From Streptomyces coryli (GTDB lineage Bacteria; Actinomycetota; Actinomycetes; Streptomycetales; Streptomycetaceae), in NCBI RefSeq assembly GCF_011044975.1, contig NZ_JAAKZV010000045.1, forward strand, positions 1-40,838: a DNA stretch of 40,838 nt, written 5' to 3'. The notes beneath the pieces are model-generated. The model was not told the origin of the DNA, did not search any database, and saw only the letters and a program-made list of their open reading frames with translations. Below are positions 19,481 to 28,608 of this stretch, one piece after another; the first letter of the stretch is position 1; each line of letters begins with the position of its first letter. Made by a program: the position numbers and the translations under genes.

Positions 19481-20797
19481 CTAACCCGTGAGCTTTACCG
19501 GATTGACCAGGTCCGCCACCAGCACCAGCAGCGTGAAGCAAATGAAGATTCCGGCCACCACGTAAGCCACCGGCATCAGCTTGGCGACGTCGAAGGGGCC
19601 GGGGTCCGGGCGGCGGAAGATCTTGGCTGCCTGGCGCCTGATCGACTCCCACAGGGCGCCCGCGATGTGGCCGCCGTCGAGTGGGAGCAGCGGGAGCATG
19701 TTGAAGAGGAAGAGCGACAGGTTGAAGCCGGCGACCAGCAGCAGCATGGAGGCCACCCGCTGCTCCGGCGGGATGTCCAGGTTCAGCACCTCGCCGCCGA
19801 CCCGGGCCGCGCCGACGACACCGACCGGGGAGTCGTCCTTGCGCTCGCCGCCGTTGAAGGCGGCGTCCCACAGGTCGGGGATCTTGGACGGCAGCGCGAT
19901 CAGCGCGTCCACGCCGTTGGCGACCATGTCGCCCATCCGCTCGACCGACTGGCCGAAGTCCTGCTGGACGACACCACGAGCAGGCGTGAAGCCGAGGAAG
20001 CCGGCGTCGACGTACTCGCCGTCGACGTACGAGCCGCGGCCGTCGGTCTTGGCGACCTGGTTCTTGATCAGGGTGGGGTGCAGGTCGACGAGCTTGCCGT
20101 CGCGCTCGACGGTGACGGTGGCCTTGCCGATGGTGCCGCGGATGTCGGACTGCAGGTCATCCCAGTCACCGACCTTGTTGCCGTTGAAGGCGACGATCCG
20201 GTCGCCCTTCTGCAGCCCCGCGGCCTTGGCGGGCGCGGCCGGGTCCTTGCCGGTGCACTTGCGGTCGGGGTCCTTGGAGACCACGGACTGCTGCAGCACG
20301 CAGTCGGAGACGGCGCCGACGGTGGTGGTCTGGGTCGTGATGCCGAAGGTCATCATGACGCCCATGAAGACCACGACCGCGAGGATCAGGTTCATGAACG
20401 GGCCCGCCAACATCACGATGACCCGCTTCCACGGGGCCCGGGTGTAGAAGAGCCTGGTCTCGTCGCCGGGCTTCAGCTCCTCGTACGCCGCCGCCCGGGC
20501 ATCCTCGATCATCCCGCGGAACGGGGACGTGGACCGGGCCTGCATCTTCCCGTCCTTGCCGGGCGGGAACATGCCGATCATGCGGATGTAGCCGCCGAGC
20601 GGGATCGCCTTGATGCCGTACTCGGTGTCGCCCTTCCTCCGGGAGAAGATCGTCGGCCCGAAGCCGACCATGTACTGCGGCACCCGGATGCCGAACATCT
20701 TGGCCGTGGAGAGGTGGCCGAGCTCGTGCCAGGCGATGGAGACCAGCAGGCCCACGGCGAAGACGACGATGCCGAGGATCGTCATGAAGGTGGTCAT
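19481..20797 (-). CDS. rseP: RseP/Rip1-type site-2 zinc metalloprotease
   Basis: 438 residues from ATG at 20797, overlapping the dxr stop as ATGA. HELGH (His24, Glu25, His28) in the first membrane helix is the zinc site; the third ligand region LPLDGG has Asp374. A PDZ domain lies between ([19 protein letters not shown]). About four membrane helices are seen. Rip1/RseP cuts anti-sigma factors inside the membrane during envelope stress. The order dxr-rseP-ispG is the same as dxr-rip1-gcpE in M. tuberculosis. The last helix is encoded twice: the terminal 20 codons recur, recoded, at 19319-19381. Confidence 0.96.
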   Translation of the reverse strand: MTTFMTILGIVVFAVGLLVSIAWHELGHLSTAKMFGIRVPQYMVGFGPTIFSRRKGDTEYGIKAIPLGGYIRMIGMFPPGKDGKMQARSTSPFRGMIEDARAAAYEELKPGDETRLFYTRAPWKRVIVMLAGPFMNLILAVVVFMGVMMTFGITTQTTTVGAVSDCVLQQSVVSKDPDRKCTGKDPAAPAKAAGLQKGDRIVAFNGNKVGDWDDLQSDIRGTIGKATVTVERDGKLVDLHPTLIKNQVAKTDGRGSYVDGEYVDAGFLGFTPARGVVQQDFGQSVERMGDMVANGVDALIALPSKIPDLWDAAFNGGERKDDSPVGVVGAARVGGEVLNLDIPPEQRVASMLLLVAGFNLSLFLFNMLPLLPLDGGHIAGALWESIRRQAAKIFRRPDPGPFDVAKLMPVAYVVAGIFICFTLLVLVADLVNPVKLTG

Positions 20798-22059
20798 CCG
20801 CGCGCCTCCGCTGTCTGCAGACCTGCGAGCTCCCGGGCGCGCGCCCGCGCCCACGTCTCCGCTTCCAGGACGTCCGCCACGGTGAGCGAGGTTCCCGCAC
20901 CTCTCGTAGCAGGAGCCCCGTGCTCGGTGACGACTTCCGTCACAGTGTCCATGATTCCGTTGAAGGGCAACCGGCCGTCGAGGAAAGCCGCCACGCACTC
21001 CTCGTTCGCGGCGTTGAAGACCGCCGGCGCGGTGCCACCCAGCGAGCCTACGTGGCAGGCGAGCGGGACGGAGGGGAAAGCCTTCTCGTCGAGCGGGAAG
21101 AACTCCCACGTCGAGGCGGTACTCCAGTCGAAGGCGGGCCCGGCGTCCGGCACCCGGTCCGGCCAGCCCATGCCGAGCGCGATCGGCAGCCGCATGTCCG
21201 GCGGGCCGGCCTGCGCGAGGGTGGAGCCGTCGGTGAACTCCACCATGGAGTGCACGTAGGACTGCGGGTGCACGACGACCTCGATGCGGTCGAAGGGCAC
21301 GTCGAAGAGCAGATGCGCCTCGATGACCTCCAGGCCCTTGTTCACCAGGGTGGAGGAGTTGATCGTGACGACCGGGCCCATGCTCCAGGTGGGGTGCGCG
21401 AGCGCCTGCTCCGGCGTTACGGACTCCAGCTGCTCCCGCGTACGCCCCCGGAAGGGGCCGCCGGAGGCGGTGACGACGAGCTTGCGTACCTCGGCGCGGG
21501 TGCCGCCGAGCAGCGCCTGGAAGAGGGCGGAGTGCTCGGAGTCGACCGGGATGATCTGCCCTGGCTTGGCGACGGCCTTCACCAGCGGGCCGCCGACGAT
21601 GAGCGACTCCTTGTTGGCGAGCGCGAGGGTCCGGCCCGCCTCCAGGGCGGCGAGCGTCGGGGCGAGGCCGATGGAGCCGGTGATGCCGTTGAGGACGGTG
21701 TGGCAGTCGGACGCGGCCAGTTCGGTGGCGGCGTCAGGTCCCGCCAGCACCTGCGGCAGCGGCTCGGTCCCGTACTCCCCCCGCAGCGCCTCCCGCAGCT
21801 CGTCCGCCTTGCCCGCGTCGGCGACTGCGACCGTACCCACCCCGAGCTGCCGCGCCTGCTCCGCCAGCAGCCCGACCCGGCCGCCGGCGGCGGACAGGGC
21901 CGTCACCCGGAAGCGGTCGGGATTGCGCAGAACGATGTCCACGGCCTGGGTGCCGATGGAGCCGGTCGAGCCGAGGATCACGATCTCCCGCGGGCCGCCA
22001 TCGGTGGTGGCGGGCGGGTGCAGACGAGGGTCAGCGAGAGGCGCTGGGCGGTCGCTCAT
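20794..22059 (-). CDS. dxr: 1-deoxy-D-xylulose-5-phosphate reductoisomerase
   Basis: 421 residues from ATG at 22059, with a GGGGG ribosome site just upstream; the frame continues to 22134 without a signal. The NADPH loop GSTGSIG is at 30-36; [14 protein letters not shown] holds metal-binding Asp/Glu, and [10 protein letters not shown] and [15 protein letters not shown] are family signatures. It converts DXP to MEP, the first committed step of the non-mevalonate isoprenoid route, and is the target of fosmidomycin. It is coupled to rseP by a four-base overlap and divergent from the ArsR-fusion gene. Confidence 0.97.
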   Translation of the reverse strand: MSDRPAPLADPRLHPPATTDGGPREIVILGSTGSIGTQAVDIVLRNPDRFRVTALSAAGGRVGLLAEQARQLGVGTVAVADAGKADELREALRGEYGTEPLPQVLAGPDAATELAASDCHTVLNGITGSIGLAPTLAALEAGRTLALANKESLIVGGPLVKAVAKPGQIIPVDSEHSALFQALLGGTRAEVRKLVVTASGGPFRGRTREQLESVTPEQALAHPTWSMGPVVTINSSTLVNKGLEVIEAHLLFDVPFDRIEVVVHPQSYVHSMVEFTDGSTLAQAGPPDMRLPIALGMGWPDRVPDAGPAFDWSTASTWEFFPLDEKAFPSVPLACHVGSLGGTAPAVFNAANEECVAAFLDGRLPFNGIMDTVTEVVTEHGAPATRGAGTSLTVADVLEAETWARARARELAGLQTAEARG

Positions 22060-22108
22060 GCCCCCATTGTGGCGGGTCGGGCCGCCCGGACCGGCACGGC
22101 CCGCGCAT

Positions 22109-22137
22109 TTGACAGGTAACCAAATGGTTGCCAATCT
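22109..22137 (+). promoter_or_regulatory. Promoter with embedded ArsR-type operator
   Basis: -35 TTGACA (22109-22114) and -10-like CAATCT (22132-22137) are 17 bases apart. The spacer is filled by a palindrome, GGTAACCA-AA-TGGTTGCC (22115-22132), with 15 of 16 arm bases matching. It lies just upstream of an ArsR-family gene, so the gene product probably represses itself by blocking RNA polymerase. This is an AT-rich island in GC-rich DNA. Confidence 0.75.
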
Positions 22138-22160
22138 GAAGTCGAAGGGGGTCGGTGGTG

Positions 22161-22946
22161 ATGGACGAGGTGTTCAAGGCGCTCGCCGACGCGAGCCGCC
22201 GGCGGCTGCTGGACCGGCTGAACGAGCGGAACGGGCAGACGCTGCGCGAGCTCTGCGACGGCCTGGCGATGAGCAGGCAGGCGGTGAGCAAGCACCTGGG
22301 GGTGCTGGCGGCCGCCGGGCTGGTCAACGCCGTGAAGAGCGGCCGGGAGAAGCACCACTACCTCAACCCCGTCCCCATCCACGAGATCGCCGACCGCTGG
22401 ATCGGCCGGTACGAGCGGGGCCGGATGGCCGCGCTCGGCAATCTGAAGAACGCCCTGGAAGGAACGGCGATGAGCAAGCCCGCGTACGTCTACACGATCT
22501 ACATCCACACCACGCCCGAGAAGCTCTGGGAGGGGCTGACCAGCCCGGAGTTCCTGAAGCAGTACCACGGCGGCTACGCGCCGTCCTCGGACTGGAAGAC
22601 CGGCTCGAAGGTGCTGTGGCCGGTCGAGGACGGCGGCGAGCCGCAGGACCTCGGCCAGGTCGTCACCGAATCGGTGCCGGGCAAGCGGCTGGCCTACACC
22701 TGGCACACGCTGCAGCCGATGCACCAGGAGATGTTCGGCATGAGCGACGAGGAGTTCACGGAGGCGGTGAAGGAGCGCTCGCAGGTGGCCTTCGATATCG
22801 AGCCGGCCGAGGTGCCGGAGGCGGGTGTGAAGCTGACCATCACCCACGACGGCTTCACCTCGGCCGACTCGAAGATGCTCGAGGGCGTCAGCGGCGGCTG
22901 GACCATGATGATGTCGGAGCTGAAGTCGATCCTCGAGAAGGCCTGA
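22161..22946 (+). CDS. ArsR-family repressor fused to SRPBCC (AHSA1-like) domain
   Basis: 261 residues from ATG at 22161; AAGGGGG is nine bases upstream, a better spacing than for the two GTGs just before it. Residues 1-95 are an ArsR winged helix ([44 protein letters not shown]). Residues 110-260 are an SRPBCC/AHSA1 ligand pocket ([39 protein letters not shown]). No metal-binding Cys pair of classical ArsR is seen, so the ligand is more likely a hydrophobic molecule held by SRPBCC. The two domains often occur as separate neighbouring genes; here they are one protein. A palindrome in its own promoter indicates autoregulation. It ends four bases from the convergent acyl-CoA dehydrogenase stop. 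Confidence 0.9.
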   Translation: MDEVFKALADASRRRLLDRLNERNGQTLRELCDGLAMSRQAVSKHLGVLAAAGLVNAVKSGREKHHYLNPVPIHEIADRWIGRYERGRMAALGNLKNALEGTAMSKPAYVYTIYIHTTPEKLWEGLTSPEFLKQYHGGYAPSSDWKTGSKVLWPVEDGGEPQDLGQVVTESVPGKRLAYTWHTLQPMHQEMFGMSDEEFTEAVKERSQVAFDIEPAEVPEAGVKLTITHDGFTSADSKMLEGVSGGWTMMMSELKSILEKA

Positions 22947-22950
22947 GCCT

Positions 22951-24888
22951 TCAGCGGATCGGGCGGCGTACGTTCTCCTTTTCCGACGGTCCCGGGGTCG
23001 CGTCCGCGATCCAGGGGCCGTCGCCGGAGAGATCGACGACGCCCTCCTCCAGCCAGGTGTACGCGCCGCCGAGCACGCCCTTGACCACCTTGCGGTCGAG
23101 GTCGTCGGTGTTGTTCCAGAGCCTGGCGAAGAGCTCGTCGACGCGGATCCTGGCCTGCCGGCAGAAGACGTCCGCCAGTTGGTACGCCTGGCGGCCGTGG
23201 TCCTCCGTCGTGCGGAGCAGCTCGGCCCGTACGCACGCGGCGCTCATCGCGAACAGCTCGGCGCCGATGTCGACGACGCGGCCGAGGAAGCCCTGCTTGG
23301 TCTCCATCTTTCCCTGCCACCGCGACATGGCGTAGAAGGTCGAGCGGGCCAGCTTGCGGGCGTTGCGCTCGACGAAGCGGAGGTGGGTGGAGAGGTCCGG
23401 GTGCCCGGCGGGGTGGAAGTCCGCGTAGGTGCGCGGGACCTGGCCCTTGCCGGCGACCAGCTTCGGCAGCCAGCGGGCGTAGAAGCCGCCGGCCTTCGCC
23501 GCCGCCCGCCCCTTGTCGCCGAGCGACTTCTCCGGGTCGATCAGGTCGCCGGCGACCTTGAGGTGCGCGTCGACCGCCTCGCGGGCGATGAGGAGATGCA
23601 TGATCTCGGTCGAGCCCTCGAAGATCCGGTTGATCCGGAGGTCCCTGACCACCTGCTCCGCCGGGACCGCCCGCTCGCCGCGGGCGGCCAGCGACGCCGC
23701 GGTCTCGTAGCCGCGGCCGCCGCGGATCTGCAGCAGCTCGTCGGCCATGAGCGAGGCCATCTCGGAGCCGTAGAGCTTGGCGAGGGCCGCCTCGATGCGG
23801 ATGTCGTTGCGGTCCTCGTCGGCCATCTGCGAGGAGAGGTCGAGGACGGCCTCGAGGGCGAAGGTGGTGGCGGCGATGAAGGAGATCTTGGAGCCGACGG
23901 CCTCGTGCTTGGCTACGGGCCTCCCCCACTGCTCGCGCACGGCGCCCCATTCGCGGGCGATCTTCAGGCACCACTTGCCGGCGCCCGCGCACAGGGCGGG
24001 GAGGGAGAGGCGGCCGGTGTTGAGGGTCGTCAGCGCGATCTTCAGGCCCGCGCCCTCCGGGCCGATGCGGTTCGCGGCCGGGACCCGGACCTGGTGGAAG
24101 CGGGTGACGCCGTTCTCGATGCCGCGCAGGCCCATGAAGGCGTTGCGGTTCTCGACCGTGATGCCCGCGGAGTCGGCCTCGACGACGAAGGCGGTGATGC
24201 CGCCCTTGTGGCCCTCGGACTTGGGCACACGCGCCATGACGACGAGGAGGTCCGCGACGACGCCGTTGGTCGTCCAGAGCTTTACGCCGTCGAGGATGTA
24301 GTCGTCGCCGTCCGGCACGGCCGCGCAGGCCATCCGGGCCGGGTCGGAGCCCACGTCCGGCTCGGTGAGCAGGAAGGCGGTGATGTCCGTACGGGCGCAG
24401 CGGGGGAGGAACTTCTCCTTCTGCTCCTCGGTGCCGAAGATCTTCAGCGGCTGCGGTACGCCGATCGACTGATGGGCCGAGAGCAGCGCGCCGACGGCGG
24501 GATTGGCGGAGCCGACGAGGGCGAGGGCCTTGTTGTAGTACACCTGGGTGAGGCCGAGGCCGCCGTACTTGGTGTCGATCTTCATGCCGAGGGCGCCGAG
24601 CTCCTTGAGCCCGTTGATCGTCTCGTCGGGGATCTGTGACTCGCGCTCGATCCGGGCGTTGTCGATCTCCGTCTCGCAGAAGACCTTGAGCTTGGCGAGG
24701 AACTCCTCGCCGCGCTGGGCCGCCGCGTCCGTGGGCATGGGATGCGGGTGGATCAGGTCGAGGCGGAAGCGGCCCAGGAACAGTTCTTTGGCGAAGCTTG
24801 GCTTGCGCCAGTCCTGTTCCCGCGCCGCCTCCGCGACCTGTCGCGCCTCTTTCTCGGATACCTTCGCGGGCTCTTGCACCTCGGTCAT
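22951..24888 (-). CDS. Acyl-CoA dehydrogenase, long (VLCAD/ACAD9-like) form
   Basis: 645 residues from ATG at 24888 with GAGGTG about ten bases upstream. The FAD/acyl-CoA core (about 60-460) shows AFLLTEPDVGSDPARM, KLWTTNGVVADL and RINRIFEGSTEIM. An N-terminal extension and a C-terminal helical domain of about 170 residues make it longer than the usual 380-residue enzymes, as in very-long-chain dehydrogenases that associate with membranes. It would catalyse the first step of beta-oxidation using an electron-transfer flavoprotein. The position next to isoprenoid genes suggests no special link. The best candidate catalytic Glu is in the EGSTE segment. Confidence 0.93.
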   Translation of the reverse strand: MTEVQEPAKVSEKEARQVAEAAREQDWRKPSFAKELFLGRFRLDLIHPHPMPTDAAAQRGEEFLAKLKVFCETEIDNARIERESQIPDETINGLKELGALGMKIDTKYGGLGLTQVYYNKALALVGSANPAVGALLSAHQSIGVPQPLKIFGTEEQKEKFLPRCARTDITAFLLTEPDVGSDPARMACAAVPDGDDYILDGVKLWTTNGVVADLLVVMARVPKSEGHKGGITAFVVEADSAGITVENRNAFMGLRGIENGVTRFHQVRVPAANRIGPEGAGLKIALTTLNTGRLSLPALCAGAGKWCLKIAREWGAVREQWGRPVAKHEAVGSKISFIAATTFALEAVLDLSSQMADEDRNDIRIEAALAKLYGSEMASLMADELLQIRGGRGYETAASLAARGERAVPAEQVVRDLRINRIFEGSTEIMHLLIAREAVDAHLKVAGDLIDPEKSLGDKGRAAAKAGGFYARWLPKLVAGKGQVPRTYADFHPAGHPDLSTHLRFVERNARKLARSTFYAMSRWQGKMETKQGFLGRVVDIGAELFAMSAACVRAELLRTTEDHGRQAYQLADVFCRQARIRVDELFARLWNNTDDLDRKVVKGVLGGAYTWLEEGVVDLSGDGPWIADATPGPSEKENVRRPIR

Positions 24889-24989
24889 GAGCTCAGCTCA
24901 CCTCGCCGCCGATGGGGTTACCGGAGAGTGCTACTCGTCCGTATGTACCCGATACGGGAGCGGTGCACCAGCCCGCTCGCAAGTGTCCG

Positions 24990-25064
24990 TCAGGCGTTGG
25001 GACGCTTGCCGTGGTTGGCGTTCTTCTTCTTACGGGAGCGGCGCTTGTTTCCTCTGGCAGACAT
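24990..25064 (-). CDS. 50S ribosomal protein bL37 (24 residues)
   Basis: A tiny gene, ATG at 25064, encoding 24 residues with a strongly basic middle (NKRRSRKKKNA) and the ending NHGKRPNA. The NHGKRPNA end and Lys/Arg core match actinobacterial bL37, a small protein first seen in mycobacterial ribosome structures, in 23S rRNA contact. A TATTCT box ends six bases before ATG and no ribosome site is present, so the mRNA is probably leaderless. It lies alone between the phospholipase D-like gene and the acyl-CoA dehydrogenase gene. Such short genes are commonly missed by gene finders. Confidence 0.88.
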   Translation of the reverse strand: MSARGNKRRSRKKKNANHGKRPNA

Positions 25065-25070
25065 ATCCGC

Positions 25071-25076
25071 AGAATA
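25071..25076 (-). promoter_or_regulatory. -10 box of the bL37 gene (TATTCT)
   Basis: TATTCT (minus sense) is the best -10 match among the leaderless candidates here and ends six bases before the ATG. No clear -35. Confidence 0.55.
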
Positions 25077-25103
25077 CGGCCGGAGCGCCGCCCCCGCGCG
25101 GCG

Positions 25104-26360
25104 TCAGCTGCGGGCCTTGCAGGTGTCCCGGATCTTGTAGAAGTACGAGAGGTACTTCGCGTGGTAGTCCGCGCCGGTGATCCGGACCATCGCCTCGTCG
25201 GCGGAGCGCAGCCCCGACCCCGTCCAGTTGTGGCTGCCGGTGTAGACCCGCGGGGTGATCGAGCCGTTGTAGTCGCCGTCGAGCAGCCAGAACTTGGTGT
25301 GGGTACGGACATCGATGCCCGGCCCGTTGTTGAACTTGCAGGCCAGGCTCTGGATGCCGGCGTTGTCGAGGATGCCCTTCACCGTGGCGTCGCCCTCGCT
25401 GTAGACGACGTCGACCCAGCAGCCCTTGCCGCGCAGCTCCGCGAGCTTGCTCGCCACCTGCTTGCGGGAGCCGAGGAACTGGAACATCGCGACCCGGATG
25501 TCGGTCTGGTGCTTCTGCCCGTCGGAGCCGGTGTAGGAGCAGGCGACCTCGTCGAGGGTGTTCACGATGGTGTCGGTCGCCGGGTTGTTGTAGCTGGCGT
25601 CGCCGCGCGGGAAGAAGTAGGCGCGGTACGCGGAGCCGGTCGGCGTCGACCAGTAGTACGTGTTGTCGCCGCTCGCCGAGGCCCGCAGCTTCCGCTCGTC
25701 CTCGTGGAACTTGGCGTAGCCGTCGTAGACCACCGGGTCCACGAAGGTGACGGAGTCGTTGTAGGACTCGACCTTGTACCAGTCGTTGAGGTTCGAGGAC
25801 GACTGCCAGACGACCTTGGAGTAGCTGGTGCCGTCGGAGAAGCCGGAGATCTTCGAGAAGATGAAGAACTTGTTGTGGTTGTAGGCGGGGTTGGGCGGCG
25901 GGACCGACGCGCAGCCGCGGCTGACGTCGTCGATGCCGTCGTCGTCCTCGAACTTGTCGTCGCAGACGACGATCCACGAGCCCGCGGTGTCATTGGCGCC
26001 GAGCGCGCTCTTCAGCGTCGTGTACGCGGCGCTGCCCTTGTCGCGGGTGTTGTCGTCGACGATCAGCTTGACCGAGACGCCGCGGTTCTTGGCGGCCACG
26101 AGGGCGTCGGCGACGGCCTTGTCCTCCAGCTCGAACACCGACGCCTTGATGGACTCGCCGGCGGGCGTGGCGTTGATGAGGTTGATCAGCTGGGTGAAGT
26201 TGGCCGACTGCTGCGCGGCGGTGCCGAGCGGGTCGTTGAAGACCGGGCCGTTGATGACGGGCTTCGGGACGGCGGCGGAGGTGGGCGAGGCCTGGCTGAA
26301 CAAGAGGCCCGCGAGCACGGCCAGCAGCCCGGCGTACCGGATGGAGCGGTGACGCAGCAT
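25104..26360 (-). CDS. Secreted phospholipase D-like protein
   Basis: 418 residues from ATG at 26360. A Sec signal peptide (basic start, hydrophobic 10-21) ends near SPTSAA (about residue 30). Two PLD half-sites are visible: HNK (His162, Lys164) and HTK with Asp361 (His354, Lys356), followed by TGSHNWTGSGL typical of the second half. The two halves fold together so that paired His residues carry out phosphodiester hydrolysis. Substrate could be phospholipid or another phosphodiester; extracellular action is certain only as far as the signal peptide is right. A promoter and repeats lie upstream at 26403-26453. Confidence 0.85.
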   Translation of the reverse strand: MLRHRSIRYAGLLAVLAGLLFSQASPTSAAVPKPVINGPVFNDPLGTAAQQSANFTQLINLINATPAGESIKASVFELEDKAVADALVAAKNRGVSVKLIVDDNTRDKGSAAYTTLKSALGANDTAGSWIVVCDDKFEDDDGIDDVSRGCASVPPPNPAYNHNKFFIFSKISGFSDGTSYSKVVWQSSSNLNDWYKVESYNDSVTFVDPVVYDGYAKFHEDERKLRASASGDNTYYWSTPTGSAYRAYFFPRGDASYNNPATDTIVNTLDEVACSYTGSDGQKHQTDIRVAMFQFLGSRKQVASKLAELRGKGCWVDVVYSEGDATVKGILDNAGIQSLACKFNNGPGIDVRTHTKFWLLDGDYNGSITPRVYTGSHNWTGSGLRSADEAMVRITGADYHAKYLSYFYKIRDTCKARS

Positions 26361-26402
26361 GAAGAAGTCCCCCCAGGGGCACGGCGGTTCGAGACGCCGA
26401 GC

Positions 26403-26433
26403 ACCCTAGGGGGACAACCGTCACATTGTCAGG
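26403..26433 (-). promoter_or_regulatory. Candidate promoter of the phospholipase D-like gene
   Basis: In minus sense CTGACA (26428-26433) and TAGGGT (26403-26408) form a -35/-10 pair with a spacer of about 19 bases (17-18 if the -35 is shifted by one or two). One TGTGACG lies in the spacer and two more lie upstream (26438-26444 and 26447-26453), the last overlapping the aldehyde dehydrogenase stop. They could be sites for a regulator. Confidence 0.4.
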
Positions 26434-26448
26434 CCCTCGTCACATACG

Positions 26449-27894
26449 TCACAGGTCCAGACCGGTGAGGACCATGACCCGCTCGTACGTGTAGTCCTCC
26501 ATCGCGAACTTCACGCCCTCGCGCCCGACCCCGGACTGCTTCACGCCGCCGTACGGCATCTGGTCGGCGCGGTACGACGGCACATCGCCGACGATCACGC
26601 CGCCGACCTCGAGCGCCCGCTGCGCGCGGAAGGCGGTCTGCAGGTCGTGGGTGAAGACACCGGCCTGCAGGCCGTACTTGGAGTCGTTGGCCTTGGCATA
26701 GGCCGCCTCCTCGCCGTCCGCCTTCGTCACGGTCAGCACCGGCCCGAAGACCTCCTCGCAGGAGACCTTCACGTCGTGCGGCACGTCCGCGAGCACGGTC
26801 GGGGCGTACGAGGCGCCGTCGCGCTTGCCGCCGGTGAGCAGCGTGGCGCCGGCCTTGACCGCCTCGTCGACCCACGCCTCGACCCGCTTGGCGGCGTCCT
26901 CGCTGACCAGCGGGCCGACGTCGGTGGCGTCGTCGAACGGGTCGCCGGTGACCTGCTTCTCGACCGCCTTGACGATGCGCGGGACCAGCTCGTCGTAGAC
27001 CGAGGCGTCCGCGATCACCCGCTGGACGGAGATGCAGGACTGGCCGCCCTGGTAGTTGGAGAAGGTGGCGATCCGCTGCGCCGCCCAGTCCAGGTCCTTC
27101 TCGGAGGAGAAGTCGGCGAGGACCAGCGCCGCGCCGTTGCCGCCCAGCTCCAGGGTGACGCGCTTGCGCGGGATGGTGTCGAGGATGGCGTAGCCGACCT
27201 TCTCGGAGCCGGTGAAGGAGACGACCGGGAGGCGCTCGTCCTTGGTCAGCTGCTCCATGTGCTCGTTGGCGACCGGCAGTACGGACCAGGAGCCGGCCGG
27301 GAGGTCGGTCTCGGCGAGCAGCTCGCCGATCATGAGCCCGGAGAGCGGGGTCGCCGGAGCCGGCTTGAGGAGGATCGGGGTGCCGACGGCGAGGGCCGGG
27401 GCGACCTTGTGCGCGCACAGGTTCAGCGGGAAGTTGAACGGCGCGATGCCGAGCACCGGACCGCGCGCGAAGCGGCGGGTGAAGGCGAGCCGGCCGACGC
27501 CGCCCGGGTCGGTGTCCAGGCGCTGGGCCTCACCGCTGTTGAAGCGGCGGGCCTCCTCGGAGGCGAAGCGGAAGACCGAGACCGCGCGGCCGACCTCGCC
27601 GCGGGCCCACTTCATGGGCTTGCCGTTCTCGGCGGAGATCAGCTTGGCGATCTCCTCGGTGCGCTCGGCGAGCCGGCGCGAGATGTGGTCGAGGGCGTTG
27701 GCCCGTACGTGCGCGGGGGTCGCGGCGAACTCGTCCTTCACCGCGTCGGCCGCGGCGATGGCCTCCTCGACCTGGGCTTCGGTGGGGACGCTCACCGTGC
27801 CCACGAGACGGCCGTCCCAGGGGGAAGTGACGTCCAGGGTGTCATCGCCGGTCGCCTGGCGGCCGGCCAGCCAGAAGGGGTGTGCGGTAGCCAC
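26449..27894 (-). CDS. NAD(P)-dependent aldehyde dehydrogenase
   Basis: 481 residues from GTG at 27894 with GGAG seven bases upstream; the frame to 27960 has no such signal. Key residues are Asn154 in APFNFPLN, Glu249 in LELGGN, and catalytic Cys287 in GGQSCISV. Overall like succinate-semialdehyde, lactaldehyde and phosphonoacetaldehyde dehydrogenases. gabT and a PucR regulator lie 0.7-5 kb away, so a role in GABA or polyamine breakdown as a succinate-semialdehyde dehydrogenase is plausible, though they are not in one operon. Direct repeats upstream (27921-27943) suggest specific control. Confidence 0.9.
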   Translation of the reverse strand: MATAHPFWLAGRQATGDDTLDVTSPWDGRLVGTVSVPTEAQVEEAIAAADAVKDEFAATPAHVRANALDHISRRLAERTEEIAKLISAENGKPMKWARGEVGRAVSVFRFASEEARRFNSGEAQRLDTDPGGVGRLAFTRRFARGPVLGIAPFNFPLNLCAHKVAPALAVGTPILLKPAPATPLSGLMIGELLAETDLPAGSWSVLPVANEHMEQLTKDERLPVVSFTGSEKVGYAILDTIPRKRVTLELGGNGAALVLADFSSEKDLDWAAQRIATFSNYQGGQSCISVQRVIADASVYDELVPRIVKAVEKQVTGDPFDDATDVGPLVSEDAAKRVEAWVDEAVKAGATLLTGGKRDGASYAPTVLADVPHDVKVSCEEVFGPVLTVTKADGEEAAYAKANDSKYGLQAGVFTHDLQTAFRAQRALEVGGVIVGDVPSYRADQMPYGGVKQSGVGREGVKFAMEDYTYERVMVLTGLDL

Positions 27895-27920
27895 GGTGTT
27901 CTCCGCCTCCGGGGTGCGAG

Positions 27921-27943
27921 TTTGGTCCGGTTTGGTATCTGGT
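27921..27943. repeat. Tandem TTTGGT repeats upstream of aldehyde dehydrogenase
   Basis: TTTGGTCCGG (27921-27930) and TTTGGTATCT (27931-27940) followed by GGT: three GGT-ending units in 10-base steps, one DNA turn apart. They lie 27-49 bases before the GTG start (27894). This is a plausible binding site for a regulator of the aldehyde dehydrogenase gene. Confidence 0.45.
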
Positions 27944-28030
27944 GCCCACCGTAGGGGCACGGGGCTGCTTCGTCGTTTGTCCCGCGTGGAGAAGTCGCGA
28001 CGCGTCCTGCTACGGATCGTCCAGCCGGTC

Positions 28031-28561
28031 CTACGTACCGGCTACCCCGTCGATGCGCTCCCGCAGCAGATCGGCGTGGCCGTTGTGGCGCGCGTACTCC
28101 TCGATCAGGTGGATGAGGATCCAGCGGAGGGAGACGCCCTTGTCACCCAGGTACCCGGCCTCCTGCTCGCTGACGTTGTGCCCGGCGTCCGTCAGCGAGG
28201 CGCCCGCGATCGCCTCCCGGCCCCTGGCGATCTCCTCGCGCCACGCGGCCAGCGCCTCGTCGAGACCGCGCTCCGGCACCAGGCCGAAGCCGTCCGCGTT
28301 GTCCTCGCCGAAGACCGGGGACAGCTGCTCGCCGCCGAAGATCCGCCGCAGCCAGTTCCGCTCGATCTCCGCCAGGTGCTGGACGAGGCCCAGCAGCGTC
28401 ATCGCCGAGGGCTCGGCGGACGCCAGCCGCAGCTGCTCGTCCGAAAGGCCGGAGCATTTGGTGGCGAGCGTCTCGCGGTGGAAGTCGAGCCAGGATTCGA
28501 GGGTGCCGCGCTCGTCGGCATGCGGGGGCGGTATTACGCGGCCGTCCGGCAGAGTCGTCAT
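28031..28561 (-). CDS. DinB/DUF664 family protein
   Basis: 176 residues from ATG at 28561; a GTG two codons earlier (28567) is possible. The fold is a four-helix bundle: [34 protein letters not shown], and [18 protein letters not shown] near the end. The His in LVQH plus the HxxxxxxxHxxH set of the last helix form the DinB metal site. Related enzymes are thiol transferases working with mycothiol or bacillithiol; a mycothiol-dependent role is possible in an actinomycete. Located between the aldehyde dehydrogenase and PucR genes on the same strand. Confidence 0.87.
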   Translation of the reverse strand: MTTLPDGRVIPPPHADERGTLESWLDFHRETLATKCSGLSDEQLRLASAEPSAMTLLGLVQHLAEIERNWLRRIFGGEQLSPVFGEDNADGFGLVPERGLDEALAAWREEIARGREAIAGASLTDAGHNVSEQEAGYLGDKGVSLRWILIHLIEEYARHNGHADLLRERIDGVAGT

Positions 28562-28608
28562 GATCACTACCCTGCCTCATGGCCGCGCGCGGGCCAACAC
28601 CCGCCCGC

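Noticed and set aside
26419-26453. CGTCACA repeats as a PHO box
   Set aside because: PhoP sites in Streptomyces are 11-base direct repeat units; the spacings here are 19 and 9 bases.
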